Source: Chloroflexota bacterium (GTDB lineage: Bacteria > Chloroflexota > Dehalococcoidia > Lucifugimonadales > UBA3495). From it: a stretch of 64,000 bases of DNA. The position numbers were made by a program, and so were the translations under genes. The notes beneath the pieces were generated by a model. It saw only the letters and a list, made by a program, of their open reading frames with translations. It searched no databases and was not told where the DNA came from. Positions 16,168-25,636 of the stretch are shown here, in pieces. Position 1 is the first letter of the stretch. Each line of letters starts with the position of its first letter. The stretch spans positions 1 to 64,000 of the forward strand of contig JACZUF010000013.1 of the NCBI GenBank assembly GCA_022573285.1. The letters are read 5' to 3'.

Positions 16168-17583
16168 CTACACCGGCGGGCGGCGGTTGTGCCAGTCGGT
16201 GGCCTGTTCGTAGGCATGGGCCACGCGGAAGACCGTTGACTCATCGAAGGGACGGCCGGCGATCTGCAGCCCCACGGGAAGGTCGTCCGAGGTGAAGCCG
16301 CAGTTGATGGACAGGGCCGGAACGCTGGCCAAGTTAAACGGGGCGGTGAAACTACGCCGCCCACCCAGCATCTCCAGGAATTCCTCCTTGCTGGCGATGC
16401 CGGCCTTCTCCGGGATCGGCGAGGCTGGTATGGAGGACGTTGGCATCACCAACACGTCCACCTTTTCCAGGGCCTCCAATATCTGCTGACGGAGCATGTG
16501 CCGCAGGCGCACCGCCTTCTGGTGGGCCTGGGCCGGCAGGATGGCCCCGGTGTACAGCCGGAGCTGGATGTTGTAGTCGTACTCTTTCAGATGCTGGTCG
16601 ATGCCTTCCCGGTGGGCCGCGGCGGCATCGGCGTAGATCACCGCCGTGGAGATGGCGGCTGACTGGGCGATCAGTGGGATATCGACCTCTTCCACCGCCG
16701 CGCCCAGTTCTCCCAGTTGGCCGATGGCCCGGACCACCAGGTCGCGCACCTGGGGGTCGACGGCGTCGCTCTGGACCCGTTCGGTGATGACGCCGACCTT
16801 CAGGCCTTGGATCCCACCGTCCAGCGATGCCAGGTAATCGGGCACCGGTACGTCCCAGGTGTAGCCGTCCTTGGGGTCGTGACCGGCGATGGCGCCCAGG
16901 GTCATGGCGCAGTCGGACACGGTGCGGGAGATGGGGCCAACCTGGTCCATGGACCATGACGCGCCGAGGACTCCGTGGCGGCTGACCCGGCCCCAGGAAG
17001 GCCGGATGCCGACCAGGCCGCAGAACGAGGCCGGACCGCGGATCGACCCGCCGGTGTCCTCGCCCAGTGATGTGGCGCAGAGGAAAGCCGCAGTGGCGGC
17101 GCCGGACCCGCTGCTGGATGTGCCGGGGTTACGGGAGAGGTCCCAGGGATTGCGGGGCCGGCCGTAGGGATGATGGAAGGCGTCGCCCATGGCGAACTCG
17201 CTCATGTTCAGCTTGCCAAGGAGCACGGCGCCGGCTTGGTTCAATTTGCTGACCACCGTGGCGTCTTCCTCGGGCACAAAGTCCTTCAGGATGTTGGAGC
17301 CGCCGGTGGTGAGTATCCCCTTGGTGTAGAACTGGTCTTTAACCGCCACCGGCACGCCGTGCATCGGGCCGCGGTACTTGCCGGAGACGATCTCCTGCTC
17401 GGCCAGGCGGGCGTCGGCCATCGCCCGGTCGGCGGTCACGGTGATGTAGGAGTTCAACTTGCCGTCAACCTGGGGAATCCGTTCCAGATAGGCCTCGGTC
17501 ACCTCCACGGGAGAGACCTGGCGGGACTTGATGAGGGATGCCAATTCGGTGGCCGAGAGAAATGGCAGCTGTGATTGTTCCAT
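16168..17583 (-). CDS. Amidase-signature family amidase, 471 aa
   Basis: This is the third amidase of the window, from a different subgroup than the other two. The triad is Lys82 (GVPVAVKD), the NPGTSSSGSG loop near 153-161 and Ser180 in GEDTGGSIRGPA. The start is the ATG at 17583 (MEQSQLPF), with AGAGGT about 7 nt upstream. The track ORF adds 128 implausible residues antisense to the glmU promoter and start. The layout resembles Glu-tRNA amidotransferase subunit A and also allophanate- or indoleacetamide-hydrolase-like amidases. With no gatB or gatC here, a catabolic amidase is more likely. Confidence 0.92.
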   Translation of the reverse strand: MEQSQLPFLSATELASLIKSRQVSPVEVTEAYLERIPQVDGKLNSYITVTADRAMADARLAEQEIVSGKYRGPMHGVPVAVKDQFYTKGILTTGGSNILKDFVPEEDATVVSKLNQAGAVLLGKLNMSEFAMGDAFHHPYGRPRNPWDLSRNPGTSSSGSGAATAAFLCATSLGEDTGGSIRGPASFCGLVGIRPSWGRVSRHGVLGASWSMDQVGPISRTVSDCAMTLGAIAGHDPKDGYTWDVPVPDYLASLDGGIQGLKVGVITERVQSDAVDPQVRDLVVRAIGQLGELGAAVEEVDIPLIAQSAAISTAVIYADAAAAHREGIDQHLKEYDYNIQLRLYTGAILPAQAHQKAVRLRHMLRQQILEALEKVDVLVMPTSSIPASPIPEKAGIASKEEFLEMLGGRRSFTAPFNLASVPALSINCGFTSDDLPVGLQIAGRPFDESTVFRVAHAYEQATDWHNRRPPV

Positions 17584-17739
17584 CCGTTGACCTCTGGTTG
17601 ACCCCACGGGCGGGCGAAGCTGAAGCACGGCCATTTTGCCCCCGGTCAGTCCCGTTGTCAACGCGAATCCGCCGGCGGAGGGCCGGGCCGGACGGGATGC
17701 AACGGGCTGTGGGCCAAGCACCGGAAAAACGGCCCCCGC

Positions 17740-17748
17740 TGGTATAAT
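17740..17748 (+). promoter_or_regulatory. Extended -10 promoter of glmU (TGGTATAAT)
   Basis: A perfect TATAAT with an upstream TG lies 50 bp before the glmU ATG. No -35 box is seen. The layout matches the box upstream of the SMP-30 gene. Confidence 0.6.
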
Positions 17749-17797
17749 CGTGGGAGTATCAAGACGTTTTTCGACGCACAACGGCAGGGGTAGAGAT

Positions 17798-19147
17798 ATG
17801 GACAACTTGGCAGGGATCATATTGGCCGCCGGAGAGGGAATCAGGATGAAGTCCCGGACTCCCAAGGTGCTGCACTGCCTCTGCGGCAAGGAGTTGATCC
17901 GGTATCCGGTGGAGTTGTTGGGCCGGTTGGGCGTGGACCGCATCGTCGTCGTGGTGTCTCCGGCCAATCAGGAAGCGTTGAAAAAGCTGCTGGGCGATTC
18001 GGTGGAATACGCCGTCCAAACCGCCAAGACAGGAACGGCCGGCGCGGTGGAAGCCGCTGCCTCAATGCTCCGGGGAGAGGCCCGGCAGGTCTTGGTCATG
18101 GGCGGCGATTCTCCGCTGGTGACCGAAGGCTCGGTGCGCCGCCTAATCGACGGGCACCTGGCAAATGCACGCCAGATGTCCATCCTCTCAGGCATCGTCC
18201 AAGACAGCGGGGGTCTGGGCCGCATTCACCGGGACCAAGGCTTCCAGCGAAACGTTCTGGGTATCGTCGAGGACACCGAGGACAGCGACAGGGACGGTCA
18301 ACCCGTCGAGGTCAACTCCGGGGTCTACTGCTTCCAAGCCGATTGGCTCTGGGAAAACCTGGGCCGGGTGGAAGCCGGCAATGGCCCAGAGCGGCGTCTA
18401 ACGGACCTGGCGGCCATCGCCGCGGAGCAGGGGGCGGTAGTGGCGGCCCTGCCGTCGGACGACCCTGCCGAGGTCCTGGGAATCAACAACCGGGTGGAAC
18501 TGGCCCGTCTGGAGGACATCCAGCGCCGGCGCATCCGCGAGCGCTGGATGCTGGAGGGCGTGACCATCTCAGACCCCTCATCGGTGATGATTGACGCCGC
18601 AGTGGTGATCGGACAAGACACGCTGGTCCTGCCCAACACCATGCTTTTGGGAAACACCGTCATCGGGTCCGGTTGTGAGGTTGGCCCCGGCTCAACGGTG
18701 AAGGACTCGACCATCGGCGACGACTGCCGGGTAACGTCGTCGGCGCTGGAAGAAGCGGTCATGGAAGCTGGGGTGGGCATCGGCCCGTTCAGTCACCTCA
18801 GGCCGGGGGCCTACTTGGAGTCCGGCGTGCACATCGGGAACTTCGTCGAAGTCAAAGAGAGCCGGTTCGCCGCCGGGGCCGTCATGGGGCATTTTGGCTA
18901 TGTGGGCGACGCGTCGATTGGGGCCAACGTCAACTTGGGCGCCGGCATGGTCACTTGCAACTACGACGGCAAGGACAAACACCGTTCGGTGGTCGAGAAA
19001 GACGCGTTCATCGGCTGTGACACGATGTTGGTGGCGCCGGTCACCGTTGGCGCCGGGGCGGTCACCGGGGCGGGCGCAGTCATCACGAAAGACGTGCCGC
19101 CTGCTAGACTAGCCGTCGGCGTACCTGCTAAGATAATAGACCGATAA
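17798..19147 (+). CDS. glmU: Bifunctional UDP-N-acetylglucosamine pyrophosphorylase / glucosamine-1-phosphate N-acetyltransferase
   Basis: This makes UDP-GlcNAc for peptidoglycan and glycans. The N-terminal uridyltransferase domain shows LAAGEGIRMKSRTPKVLH, where Ile replaces the usual Thr of G-T-R-M, and GGDSPLV. The C-terminal left-handed beta-helix has hexapeptide repeats and the acetyltransferase residues in GPFSHLRPGAYLE, VEVKES-like and YDGKDKHRS segments. The length of 449 aa is normal. I chose the ATG at 17798, because the longer track ORF begins antisense to the amidase. An extended -10 box precedes it. Confidence 0.96.
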   Translation: MDNLAGIILAAGEGIRMKSRTPKVLHCLCGKELIRYPVELLGRLGVDRIVVVVSPANQEALKKLLGDSVEYAVQTAKTGTAGAVEAAASMLRGEARQVLVMGGDSPLVTEGSVRRLIDGHLANARQMSILSGIVQDSGGLGRIHRDQGFQRNVLGIVEDTEDSDRDGQPVEVNSGVYCFQADWLWENLGRVEAGNGPERRLTDLAAIAAEQGAVVAALPSDDPAEVLGINNRVELARLEDIQRRRIRERWMLEGVTISDPSSVMIDAAVVIGQDTLVLPNTMLLGNTVIGSGCEVGPGSTVKDSTIGDDCRVTSSALEEAVMEAGVGIGPFSHLRPGAYLESGVHIGNFVEVKESRFAAGAVMGHFGYVGDASIGANVNLGAGMVTCNYDGKDKHRSVVEKDAFIGCDTMLVAPVTVGAGAVTGAGAVITKDVPPARLAVGVPAKIIDR

Positions 19148-19235
19148 GTGGTTCCAACTGACCTCCCGGTGGCGCTTCCCGCAGGCATAATCACCAAAGC
19201 GGCATATACGCGGGTTGACCGGGGGGACGGGGTGT

Positions 19236-20429
19236 TTGGAAACAGATTATTTACCACAAACCATAGTTTTTATCGCCTTCGTTCTCCTGTTCTCATACCT
19301 GAGCCTCCTGCGCCCAGGTGGGTCTACCGGTCCAACCGGCGGAGATGAGAATCCCTCGGCCCTCTCCGAACCGCTCATCTTCTGGCTAAAAGCGTCCTGT
19401 TTCTTCGCGGTTGTTCTCTCCGGTTTGGCCCTTGTTCAAAGCGTCGCAACCCCCGGTTGGTGGCCCATCGCCTTCATGGCTATTGGACTATTGGCCGGGC
19501 TTTTCTTGATCGACCGCGCGGCAAACTCCCTGATCAATCGTTATCCCGGACTGTCCCGGCCATGGGCCCGGTTGTTTTCTTCCGAGGGCCCAGGAGCGGG
19601 CAGGCCGGCGCTCATCGTCAACGGCCAGGTAAGCAACGGCAACGGCGCCTCGGCGGTCGAGCCTGAAGAGCCGGCCATCACTGAAGAAGAATTGACCAGC
19701 CTTGACGACCGGGACCGGGAGATGCTCCGTTCCATAATCCGTCTGGACGCCACCACCGTTAGAGAAGTCATGGTGCCACGGCTGGACATGGCCGTTGTCG
19801 AGGCCGACTCTCCCCTTAAAGAGGTCGCCGAAACCATGGTGAGCCGTGGCCACAGCCGCCTGCCGGTCTACGAAGAGACCATCGACAGGATACTTGGCAT
19901 TATCCATGCCCGTGACGTCATGGCTTCCCTGGCGATGTCCGACCCCAAGGACTCGCTGCGCAATCTGGTCCGCCCGGCGTTCATCATCCCCGAGACCAAG
20001 CGGGTCGACGACCTTCTGGAAGAACTGCAAGAGCGCCGCACCCAGATCGCCATCGTGGTGGACGAATACGGCGGCACCGAGGGCTTGGTCACCATGGAGG
20101 ACCTGCTGGAGGAGATCGTCGGCGAGATTGAGGACGAGTTCTCCCGGTCCAGGGACGCCCAGGTGATGCATCAACCCGACGGCACGGTGTTGGTGGACGC
20201 CGGGGTAACCACCGAACATGTGGCGGAGATCTTCGGGACCAGCATCGACGGCACCGAAGTGGACACGGTGGGCGGCTACGTCTACCACAGCCTGGGCCGG
20301 ATCCCCCAGACCGGGGACATCGTCGAAACCGGCCACCTGCACATAGAGGTGGTTTCCATGTTGGGGCGGCGTCTCCGGAAACTACGCATCCACCGCATCG
20401 ACGAGGGAGCGGTCAAACCAAGCGTGTAA
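19236..20429 (+). CDS. CBS-domain CorC/HlyC-type membrane protein, about 397 aa
   Basis: The N-terminus has three hydrophobic segments (about 9-25, 50-72, 76-95). It is followed by a linker, a CBS pair with TTVREVMVPRLDM, HSRLPVYEETIDRILGIIHA and IVVDEYGGTEGLVTMEDLLEEIVGEI, and a C-terminal CorC_HlyC domain. This is the CNNM/CorC group linked to magnesium and cobalt homeostasis. The membrane part is shorter than a usual DUF21 domain, with no clear DUF21 signature. The start is TTG at 19236, which has GGGGACGGGG upstream. The track start (TTG 19215) adds seven residues and is possible. A terminator follows. Confidence 0.85.
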   Translation: METDYLPQTIVFIAFVLLFSYLSLLRPGGSTGPTGGDENPSALSEPLIFWLKASCFFAVVLSGLALVQSVATPGWWPIAFMAIGLLAGLFLIDRAANSLINRYPGLSRPWARLFSSEGPGAGRPALIVNGQVSNGNGASAVEPEEPAITEEELTSLDDRDREMLRSIIRLDATTVREVMVPRLDMAVVEADSPLKEVAETMVSRGHSRLPVYEETIDRILGIIHARDVMASLAMSDPKDSLRNLVRPAFIIPETKRVDDLLEELQERRTQIAIVVDEYGGTEGLVTMEDLLEEIVGEIEDEFSRSRDAQVMHQPDGTVLVDAGVTTEHVAEIFGTSIDGTEVDTVGGYVYHSLGRIPQTGDIVETGHLHIEVVSMLGRRLRKLRIHRIDEGAVKPSV

Positions 20430-20451
20430 CTACCCCGGAATTGCAACAACT

Positions 20452-20486
20452 AAAGCGACGCGTAAAGGTGGCGTCGCTTTTTATTT
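20452..20486 (+). terminator. Rho-independent terminator after the CBS-domain gene
   Basis: AAAGCGACG and CGTCGCTTT form a 9-bp stem followed by TTATTT, 22 nt after the stop codon. Confidence 0.85.
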
Positions 20487-20562
20487 GGGGCCAACGTTTT
20501 TTCAAGCGTTGCAACGCGCGTCGGCCCGCAGTGGCAATCTACAGCAAGGGGCCGGATGAAGA

Positions 20563-20602
20563 ACGAGACCCCTCCCTTCGCTCGGAGCGACAGCGAGGGG
20601 TG
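20563..20602. repeat. Partial repeat related to the MITE-like right end
   Basis: GAACGAGACCCCTCCCTTCG resembles the right arm of the elements at 8508 and 15731. It is followed by a CGCTCGGAGCGACAGCG palindromic stretch. No matching left end is nearby. Confidence 0.4.
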
Positions 20603-20650
20603 CATGGTCTGCTTGTATGCCGAGGTGCAGCGTGGACGCCCGGACGGGTC

Positions 20651-21454
20651 CTACCTGAGGGCGATCAATTCCCCCGAGACCACCAGGCGGTAGTCGTAAA
20701 CGAACCGTGGCACAGAGGACACCAGCTTTATGTCCGCGTTCGGACTCGCATCCAGCCGCAGGTCGTCTTGGTGCACCACCCGGCTGGAGGTCGCCCGGTA
20801 GAGGAACTGGTTGATGCCGTTGTCGGTGATGATGAAGACGTCTTCGCCGTTGCGCAGCTTCTCCGGGACCTTTTGCAGATTGAAGAAGACCGACCCTTCC
20901 CGGCTGATGGGGCTCTCGGTATGCCCAAAGTACCAGGAGGTGCCCGTCTCGCCGGCGTTGGCCGATTCGGGGATGTGGCCCACGGTGTTGTCGGGGCTCT
21001 CATAGGTCCGGCTGTCTCCCAGGTCCAAGATGGCCAGTTCAGAGACCGTCGAATCAACGCCAATGGCCGGGACCAGAATCCTGGTGGAAGGCGGGATGTC
21101 GGCGAGGGTGACGCCGGTTTCGCCGATGGGTGAGAAACCGCTGAGCAACGCCTGTTCCCTCAAGTAGGCGGGCTCGTAGCCGTACAGGTTGTCCCAAGAG
21201 TCGGCTGGAACGGCCTTGCCGGGGAACAGACTAACGTCGGAGGCAGAACTCCCGGAAATGGCATTGACCGTCCTCGGTTGCAAGACGGCCGCCAGATCGT
21301 CCAGGTTGGACTTGGCTTTGGCCGAGTAGCCGTAGTAAGCGCCGCCCGACGCCAGCAGCAGAAAACCAAAGACTAGAAGAAATATTCCTGTGAATCTGGC
21401 GATACGCCGCTGTAGACGCCCTCGGATAAGCAGATAATCGTATCCGGCTTCCAT
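20651..21454 (-). CDS. Sortase-like protein with Ser in place of the catalytic Cys, 267 aa
   Basis: The fold resembles class D/E-type sortases. A membrane anchor lies at about 22-44, then ILVPAIGVDSTVSEL, the catalytic-histidine motif WYFGHTES (His178) and a C-terminal strand pair ending RLVVSGELIAL with Arg256. The position where sortases have T-C before the loop reads LVSSVPR, so Ser247 replaces the nucleophilic Cys. The DNA is unambiguous (GTGTCCTCT). The protein may be inactive as a transpeptidase or may have another role. The start is the ATG at 21454, preceded by AAGGAGGTGGC; the longer track start is less likely. I saw no LPxTG substrate in the window. Confidence 0.78.
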   Translation of the reverse strand: MEAGYDYLLIRGRLQRRIARFTGIFLLVFGFLLLASGGAYYGYSAKAKSNLDDLAAVLQPRTVNAISGSSASDVSLFPGKAVPADSWDNLYGYEPAYLREQALLSGFSPIGETGVTLADIPPSTRILVPAIGVDSTVSELAILDLGDSRTYESPDNTVGHIPESANAGETGTSWYFGHTESPISREGSVFFNLQKVPEKLRNGEDVFIITDNGINQFLYRATSSRVVHQDDLRLDASPNADIKLVSSVPRFVYDYRLVVSGELIALR

Positions 21455-21534
21455 GCCACCTCCTTCAACCCTCACCACCCGAAACCCATGGCTGTACGGA
21501 AAGCCCGGTCCTGGGAAATTATCTTATAAAGAGA

Positions 21535-21747
21535 CTAGCGTGCCCTGGGGGTGTTCATGCCGCCAGGGGAGATGGGCTCGTTGAGATAGATATCGCCGTT
21601 GCGAATCTTGATGTTGAACCCGCAGATTGGGTTGATGCAAACCCAGGCCTTGTAATGGACAGCGGCCCCCTGGCCGCCGTAGTCCGAGAGAGGGACGAGA
21701 CTCCCAATATCACAACTCAAACATTTGGGCATAGCCGATTCTTCCAC
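21535..21747 (-). CDS. Small zinc-ribbon-like protein, 70 aa
   Basis: A CLSC pair near the start and a CINPIC pair in the middle give four cysteines in a zinc-ribbon-like spacing. The C-terminus is polar. The GTG at 21747 has GGAGGAGG about 6 nt upstream, which decides the start over the internal ATG. I cannot assign a function. It sits between the sortase-like gene and rpoD, all on the minus strand. Confidence 0.65.
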   Translation of the reverse strand: MEESAMPKCLSCDIGSLVPLSDYGGQGAAVHYKAWVCINPICGFNIKIRNGDIYLNEPISPGGMNTPRAR

Positions 21748-21841
21748 GAACTCCTCCTCCCAACTCGGAATGGGCCGAGTATACCACCGTCAATTGGCCG
21801 GGAACTACAAAATATTGCATGATGTTTACTAATATTGACGA

Positions 21842-21886
21842 GACCAGGCAACATAATTATGAGATTCGTTATTATGTCGCCTGGTC
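21842..21886. terminator. Long hairpin downstream of rpoD
   Basis: GACCAGGCAACATAAT and ATTATGTCGCCTGGTC form a 16-bp stem with one mismatch and a 13-nt loop. It lies 26 bp past the rpoD stop. No strong T-run follows on the minus strand, so it may be a terminator or an RNA-stability hairpin. Confidence 0.55.
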
Positions 21887-21911
21887 ACATTTTCATTCTT
21901 TGCGATTATGT

Positions 21912-23519
21912 CTACTCTAAGAAGTCTTTAAGTTTCCGTGAGCGGGTGGGATGGCGCAATTTCCGTAACGCCTTCGCCTCGATCTGACGGATTCTTTCAC
22001 GGGTCACGCCGAACTCCCGGCCGACCTCTTCCAAGGTCCTGCTTCGTCCGTCCTCCAGGCCGAACCGGAGCTGTAGCACCCGGCCCTCGCGCTCGGTCAA
22101 GGTGTGCAGCACCTCGCTCACCTGCTCCTTTAGCAGTTGGAACGAGGCCGCGTCCGCCGGCGCCAGTGCGTTCCGGTCCTCGATAAAGTCCCCCAGATGG
22201 GAGTCCTCTTCCTCGCCGATGGGCGTCTCGAGGGAGACAGGCTCCTGGGATATCTTGAGGATCTCTTCGACCTTCTCGGGGCCGATCTCCATGGCCTTGC
22301 CAATCTCCTCAGGGGTGGGCTCGCGGCCGTACTCCTGGAGCAACCGGCGGTGTTGGCGCATCAATTTGTTGATGGTTTCCACCATGTGCACCGGGATGCG
22401 AATGGTCCGCGCCTGGTCGGCAATGGCCCTGGTGATGGCCTGCCGGATCCACCAGGTGGCGTAGGTGCTGAACTTATAGCCTTTGCGGTAGTCGAACTTC
22501 TCCACCGCCCGGATCAGGCCGATGTTGCCCTCTTGGATCATGTCCAATAGGGCCATGCCCCTTCCGATGTACTTCTTGGCCACGCTGACCACCAATCGGA
22601 GGTTGGCTTCGGTCAGGCGGGCCTGGGCCCGTTCGCTCTCGGCGTCGATCCGCCGGAAGTAGGCGCGGAACAGCGGGTCCAGTTCCTGCAGGTCGGAGAA
22701 GCTGCTCAGCTCGGAGAGTTTGGCGTCCAACTGGTCAAGGGTGCTGTCTGCCAGGACATCCACTGCATCGGGCGGGACGAGCCACGAACTGAGGGAGAGC
22801 GAGATGACCTGTTGGTAGACATCGTCCGGGTATTCGTTGAGGTCTTCAGCCATGGCCGCCAGCAGGTCTACCGAGACCTCGGCGTCGATGGCGTCCCTGA
22901 GTTTCTTGTGGTCCGTTATCTGGGAAATGGTCAGGTTGGATGGCAGTCCCAGTTGTTCGGATAGGGCGTTCACCAAAGGCCCCGCCGCGACCATCCGCTT
23001 CAACAACCCGGCCGTGATCTCCCACGGGCGTGGTTGGCGTCCTTCCAGTTCGGTTAATTCCTTTCTGAGACCTTCAAGGTGCTTGCCGCCCTCGATCTTC
23101 CGGGCCAGCGAGCGTTCATCGGCGGAGGTCAGGAGGCGGACCCGGCCGATCTCACGCAGGTACATGCGGACCGGGTCGTCCAAGACTTCCACGGACTCGG
23201 TCTCGGGCTCCCACTCCGGTTCGTCGGAGTCACTATCGGCGTCACTGTCGGGGCTCTCGGTACTGTCGGTACTGTCGGTACTGTCGCCCTCTTTTTCCGC
23301 CGGCTGGACGCCGTCCCACGGCGCTTCACTGGGGTTCTGGGCCAGGTTGGCCGGTCTGACGCCGGACATGCCCTCGCCATCGGCGCCATCATCGTCCCGG
23401 GTGGCGTCGACATTCCGGATTATGTCCAGTACGGGGTCCGGAGTATCGGAGTCTTCCTGCCGGGATTCTAGGAAGTCCTCCGGAGTCAATTCGCTTGAAC
23501 TGTTTCTTCTCTTAACCAA
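21912..23519 (-). CDS. rpoD: Primary RNA polymerase sigma factor (sigma-70)
   Basis: The product is 535 aa. An acidic, low-complexity N-terminus (TDSTDSTES) is followed by region 1.2 ([17 protein letters not shown]) and a non-conserved region. Region 2 then shows [20 protein letters not shown] and [12 protein letters not shown]. Region 3 ([16 protein letters not shown]) and region 4 ([20 protein letters not shown]) complete a housekeeping sigma factor. It lies 9 bp after dnaG on the same strand, the classical dnaG-rpoD arrangement of the macromolecular synthesis operon without rpsU. Confidence 0.96.
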   Translation of the reverse strand: MVKRRNSSSELTPEDFLESRQEDSDTPDPVLDIIRNVDATRDDDGADGEGMSGVRPANLAQNPSEAPWDGVQPAEKEGDSTDSTDSTESPDSDADSDSDEPEWEPETESVEVLDDPVRMYLREIGRVRLLTSADERSLARKIEGGKHLEGLRKELTELEGRQPRPWEITAGLLKRMVAAGPLVNALSEQLGLPSNLTISQITDHKKLRDAIDAEVSVDLLAAMAEDLNEYPDDVYQQVISLSLSSWLVPPDAVDVLADSTLDQLDAKLSELSSFSDLQELDPLFRAYFRRIDAESERAQARLTEANLRLVVSVAKKYIGRGMALLDMIQEGNIGLIRAVEKFDYRKGYKFSTYATWWIRQAITRAIADQARTIRIPVHMVETINKLMRQHRRLLQEYGREPTPEEIGKAMEIGPEKVEEILKISQEPVSLETPIGEEEDSHLGDFIEDRNALAPADAASFQLLKEQVSEVLHTLTEREGRVLQLRFGLEDGRSRTLEEVGREFGVTRERIRQIEAKALRKLRHPTRSRKLKDFLE

Positions 23520-23528
23520 TGCGCCTCC

Positions 23529-25361
23529 TCAGCCGGAGATTTCCTGTGCCTGGCCTCTCCGGAGGCCTTCGTTTTTCTTGATCTGTTGGTTCAAATGCAG
23601 GATATCGTCGTGCTCGCCGTCCTCCAAGTCGGGAGGCGATTCGGCGAAACGTATGACTTCTTCGGATTTTAGGTTTCTAAGGTTTCGCTCTTCCAGCCGG
23701 GACGCCACTTCCAAGAATGAGGTGGTCCGGCCGTTCGTGTCCAAGGGGATAACGGGCTTTTCCAGCAGCGCGTTAAGGTGTGCGGCGACCTCATCGTCGC
23801 CGTCCCGTCTAACCGTCGCCAACGTTTCAGCTTGGTCCATGCCAGGCCCAGCCTCCAGCCAGCGGGTGAAGAGCTCCCGGTTTTCGTGACGCCGGAAGAA
23901 TTCAGCGCGCAATCCATCCGCCAGCTCCCGCAGCTCCGGAAAACCCAAGAGCAATTGCAGGCAGTGTTCCTCCATCGGGTCGTGGTCCAACTTGGCGAAA
24001 GGCGACGCTGTCTCGGCAGCGGGACGCTGCTCCGCGCGGCGGGCGCGCCGGGCCACCGTCGGGCGGCTCAGGGCGGCCTTTACAGTATCGATGGGGACAC
24101 TTAGTTTGTCCGCCAACAATTCAACGGCATTTGCCTGCTGGACGCCCCCGCCAAGAAGGTGGATAAACGGAGCGGCCTCGGCAACGATCTGGGCCTTTCC
24201 CTGAGATGTAGTCGTATCGCCATGGTGCGTATATGCATCGATCCGGAAATTTATAGCTGGCACTGCGGAGTCAACCAATTTCGCCCAATCAGTGGGGGAA
24301 CGGTGAATCACTTCATCCGGGTCCTGACCCGGCGGCATGACGATTATTCTCGGGTCTGGATCGGCTGCCTGTGGAGAGCCATCCGGTCCCTGGTGTCTGT
24401 TCGCCTTGGTCCGGAAATTTTCCTGAATCACGTCCAGACTGCGCAGCGTGGCCGCCTGTCCCGCGGCGTCTTGGTCCAGCGCCATCGTAATTTTGCCGGT
24501 GAGGCGTCGAATCTCATCAACCTGGAACTCGGTCAGCGCCGTTCCCATCTGCGCCACGACGTTCTTGAACCCGGCCTGGTGGGCCGCGATGGCGTCCATG
24601 TAGCCTTCTACGATGACAGCGCCCTCTCGCCTCACTTCGGTCCGGGCCCGGTCCAGGGCGTACAGGAGCCGGCTCTTGTCGAACATGGGCCCCTGGGGCG
24701 AGTTCAGGTACTTGGGCTCCGAGCCGTCCAGAGACCTGGCCCCGAACCCCACCAGATTTCCGTGGGCGTCGCGGATGGGGAACATCAAACGTCCCCGGAA
24801 CAGGTCGTGGTTCAGACCGTCATCTCCGGTGCGCACCACTCCCGCGCTGGCCAGTTGTTCCGGCGAGTAGCCCTCCCGGGTCAGGTGGTTCTTGAGCGAC
24901 TCGCCGTCGGAGGGGCTGAGTCCCACCGCGAAGGCCTCGATGGCCTGTTTGTCCAGTCCGCGCTGCTCCAGGTACTCCCTGGCGGATGCTCCCTGGGCCG
25001 ACGCCAGCGTGCGCTGAAAGAAGGCCCGGGCGTCTTCATTTATCTTGTGGGCCGCTTCGTCTCGGGGGCTCTGTCCCCTCTGGGGAAGGGAGACGCCCGT
25101 CTGCTGGGCCAATTGACGCAGCGCCTCGCCGAACTCCAGGTTCTCGGCGCGCATCACGAAAGACAACACATCGCCGCCGGTGGCACAGGCCCCAAAGCAA
25201 CGCCACGACTGCCGGTCGGGAAAGACGTGGAACGAGGGCGTCTTTTCCTGATGGAAGGGGCAGTTGGCTTTATAGCTACGGCCGGACCGTTGCAGGGGAA
25301 CGCGCTGGGAAATTACCTCGACAATGTCCAACCGGCTCTTAACGTCATCGACGACGGTCAT
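23529..25361 (-). CDS. dnaG: DNA primase
   Basis: The product is 610 aa. The CHC2 zinc finger is seen as NCPFHQEKTPSF (Cys34, His37) with CFGAC (Cys55, Cys59). The catalytic core has FPIRDAHGNLVGFGAR and the TOPRIM motifs IVEGYMDAIAAHQAG and ALDQDAAGQ. The C-terminal part contains the DnaB-binding region. DnaG lays RNA primers for replication. The start at 25361 (MTVVDDVKSRLD) is preceded by AGAGGG; the track ORF adds 35 residues without support. It is transcribed with rpoD. Confidence 0.95.
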   Translation of the reverse strand: MTVVDDVKSRLDIVEVISQRVPLQRSGRSYKANCPFHQEKTPSFHVFPDRQSWRCFGACATGGDVLSFVMRAENLEFGEALRQLAQQTGVSLPQRGQSPRDEAAHKINEDARAFFQRTLASAQGASAREYLEQRGLDKQAIEAFAVGLSPSDGESLKNHLTREGYSPEQLASAGVVRTGDDGLNHDLFRGRLMFPIRDAHGNLVGFGARSLDGSEPKYLNSPQGPMFDKSRLLYALDRARTEVRREGAVIVEGYMDAIAAHQAGFKNVVAQMGTALTEFQVDEIRRLTGKITMALDQDAAGQAATLRSLDVIQENFRTKANRHQGPDGSPQAADPDPRIIVMPPGQDPDEVIHRSPTDWAKLVDSAVPAINFRIDAYTHHGDTTTSQGKAQIVAEAAPFIHLLGGGVQQANAVELLADKLSVPIDTVKAALSRPTVARRARRAEQRPAAETASPFAKLDHDPMEEHCLQLLLGFPELRELADGLRAEFFRRHENRELFTRWLEAGPGMDQAETLATVRRDGDDEVAAHLNALLEKPVIPLDTNGRTTSFLEVASRLEERNLRNLKSEEVIRFAESPPDLEDGEHDDILHLNQQIKKNEGLRRGQAQEISG

Positions 25362-25636
25362 GGTCCGCCCTCTTCGCCGGTGAGCCTGCCACCCGTTGGC
25401 CGCCCGTCTGATTCGCTCAAGTGCTCCGTGGCTCCACCGCCCAACAACAGGTTTGACTGGACTCAACTACACGCAATGCGCACAATAGGTCAAGCTTATT
25501 TTATCATGGAGGCCGACCTTTGGACAGGCGATCTTGACCGGCTAGCCATATCATTTGATGAAGCCGATGCCGGATGGGATGCAGGCTTCCGGCAGGAAGG
25601 GGACGAAGCCGCCGCCGCCAGAGACCTGAGCCGGAC

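Noticed and set aside
17584-17967. N-terminal extension of the third amidase
   Set aside because: The 128 residues are antisense to the glmU promoter and start, and lack similarity to the family. The ATG at 17583 has a ribosome-binding site.
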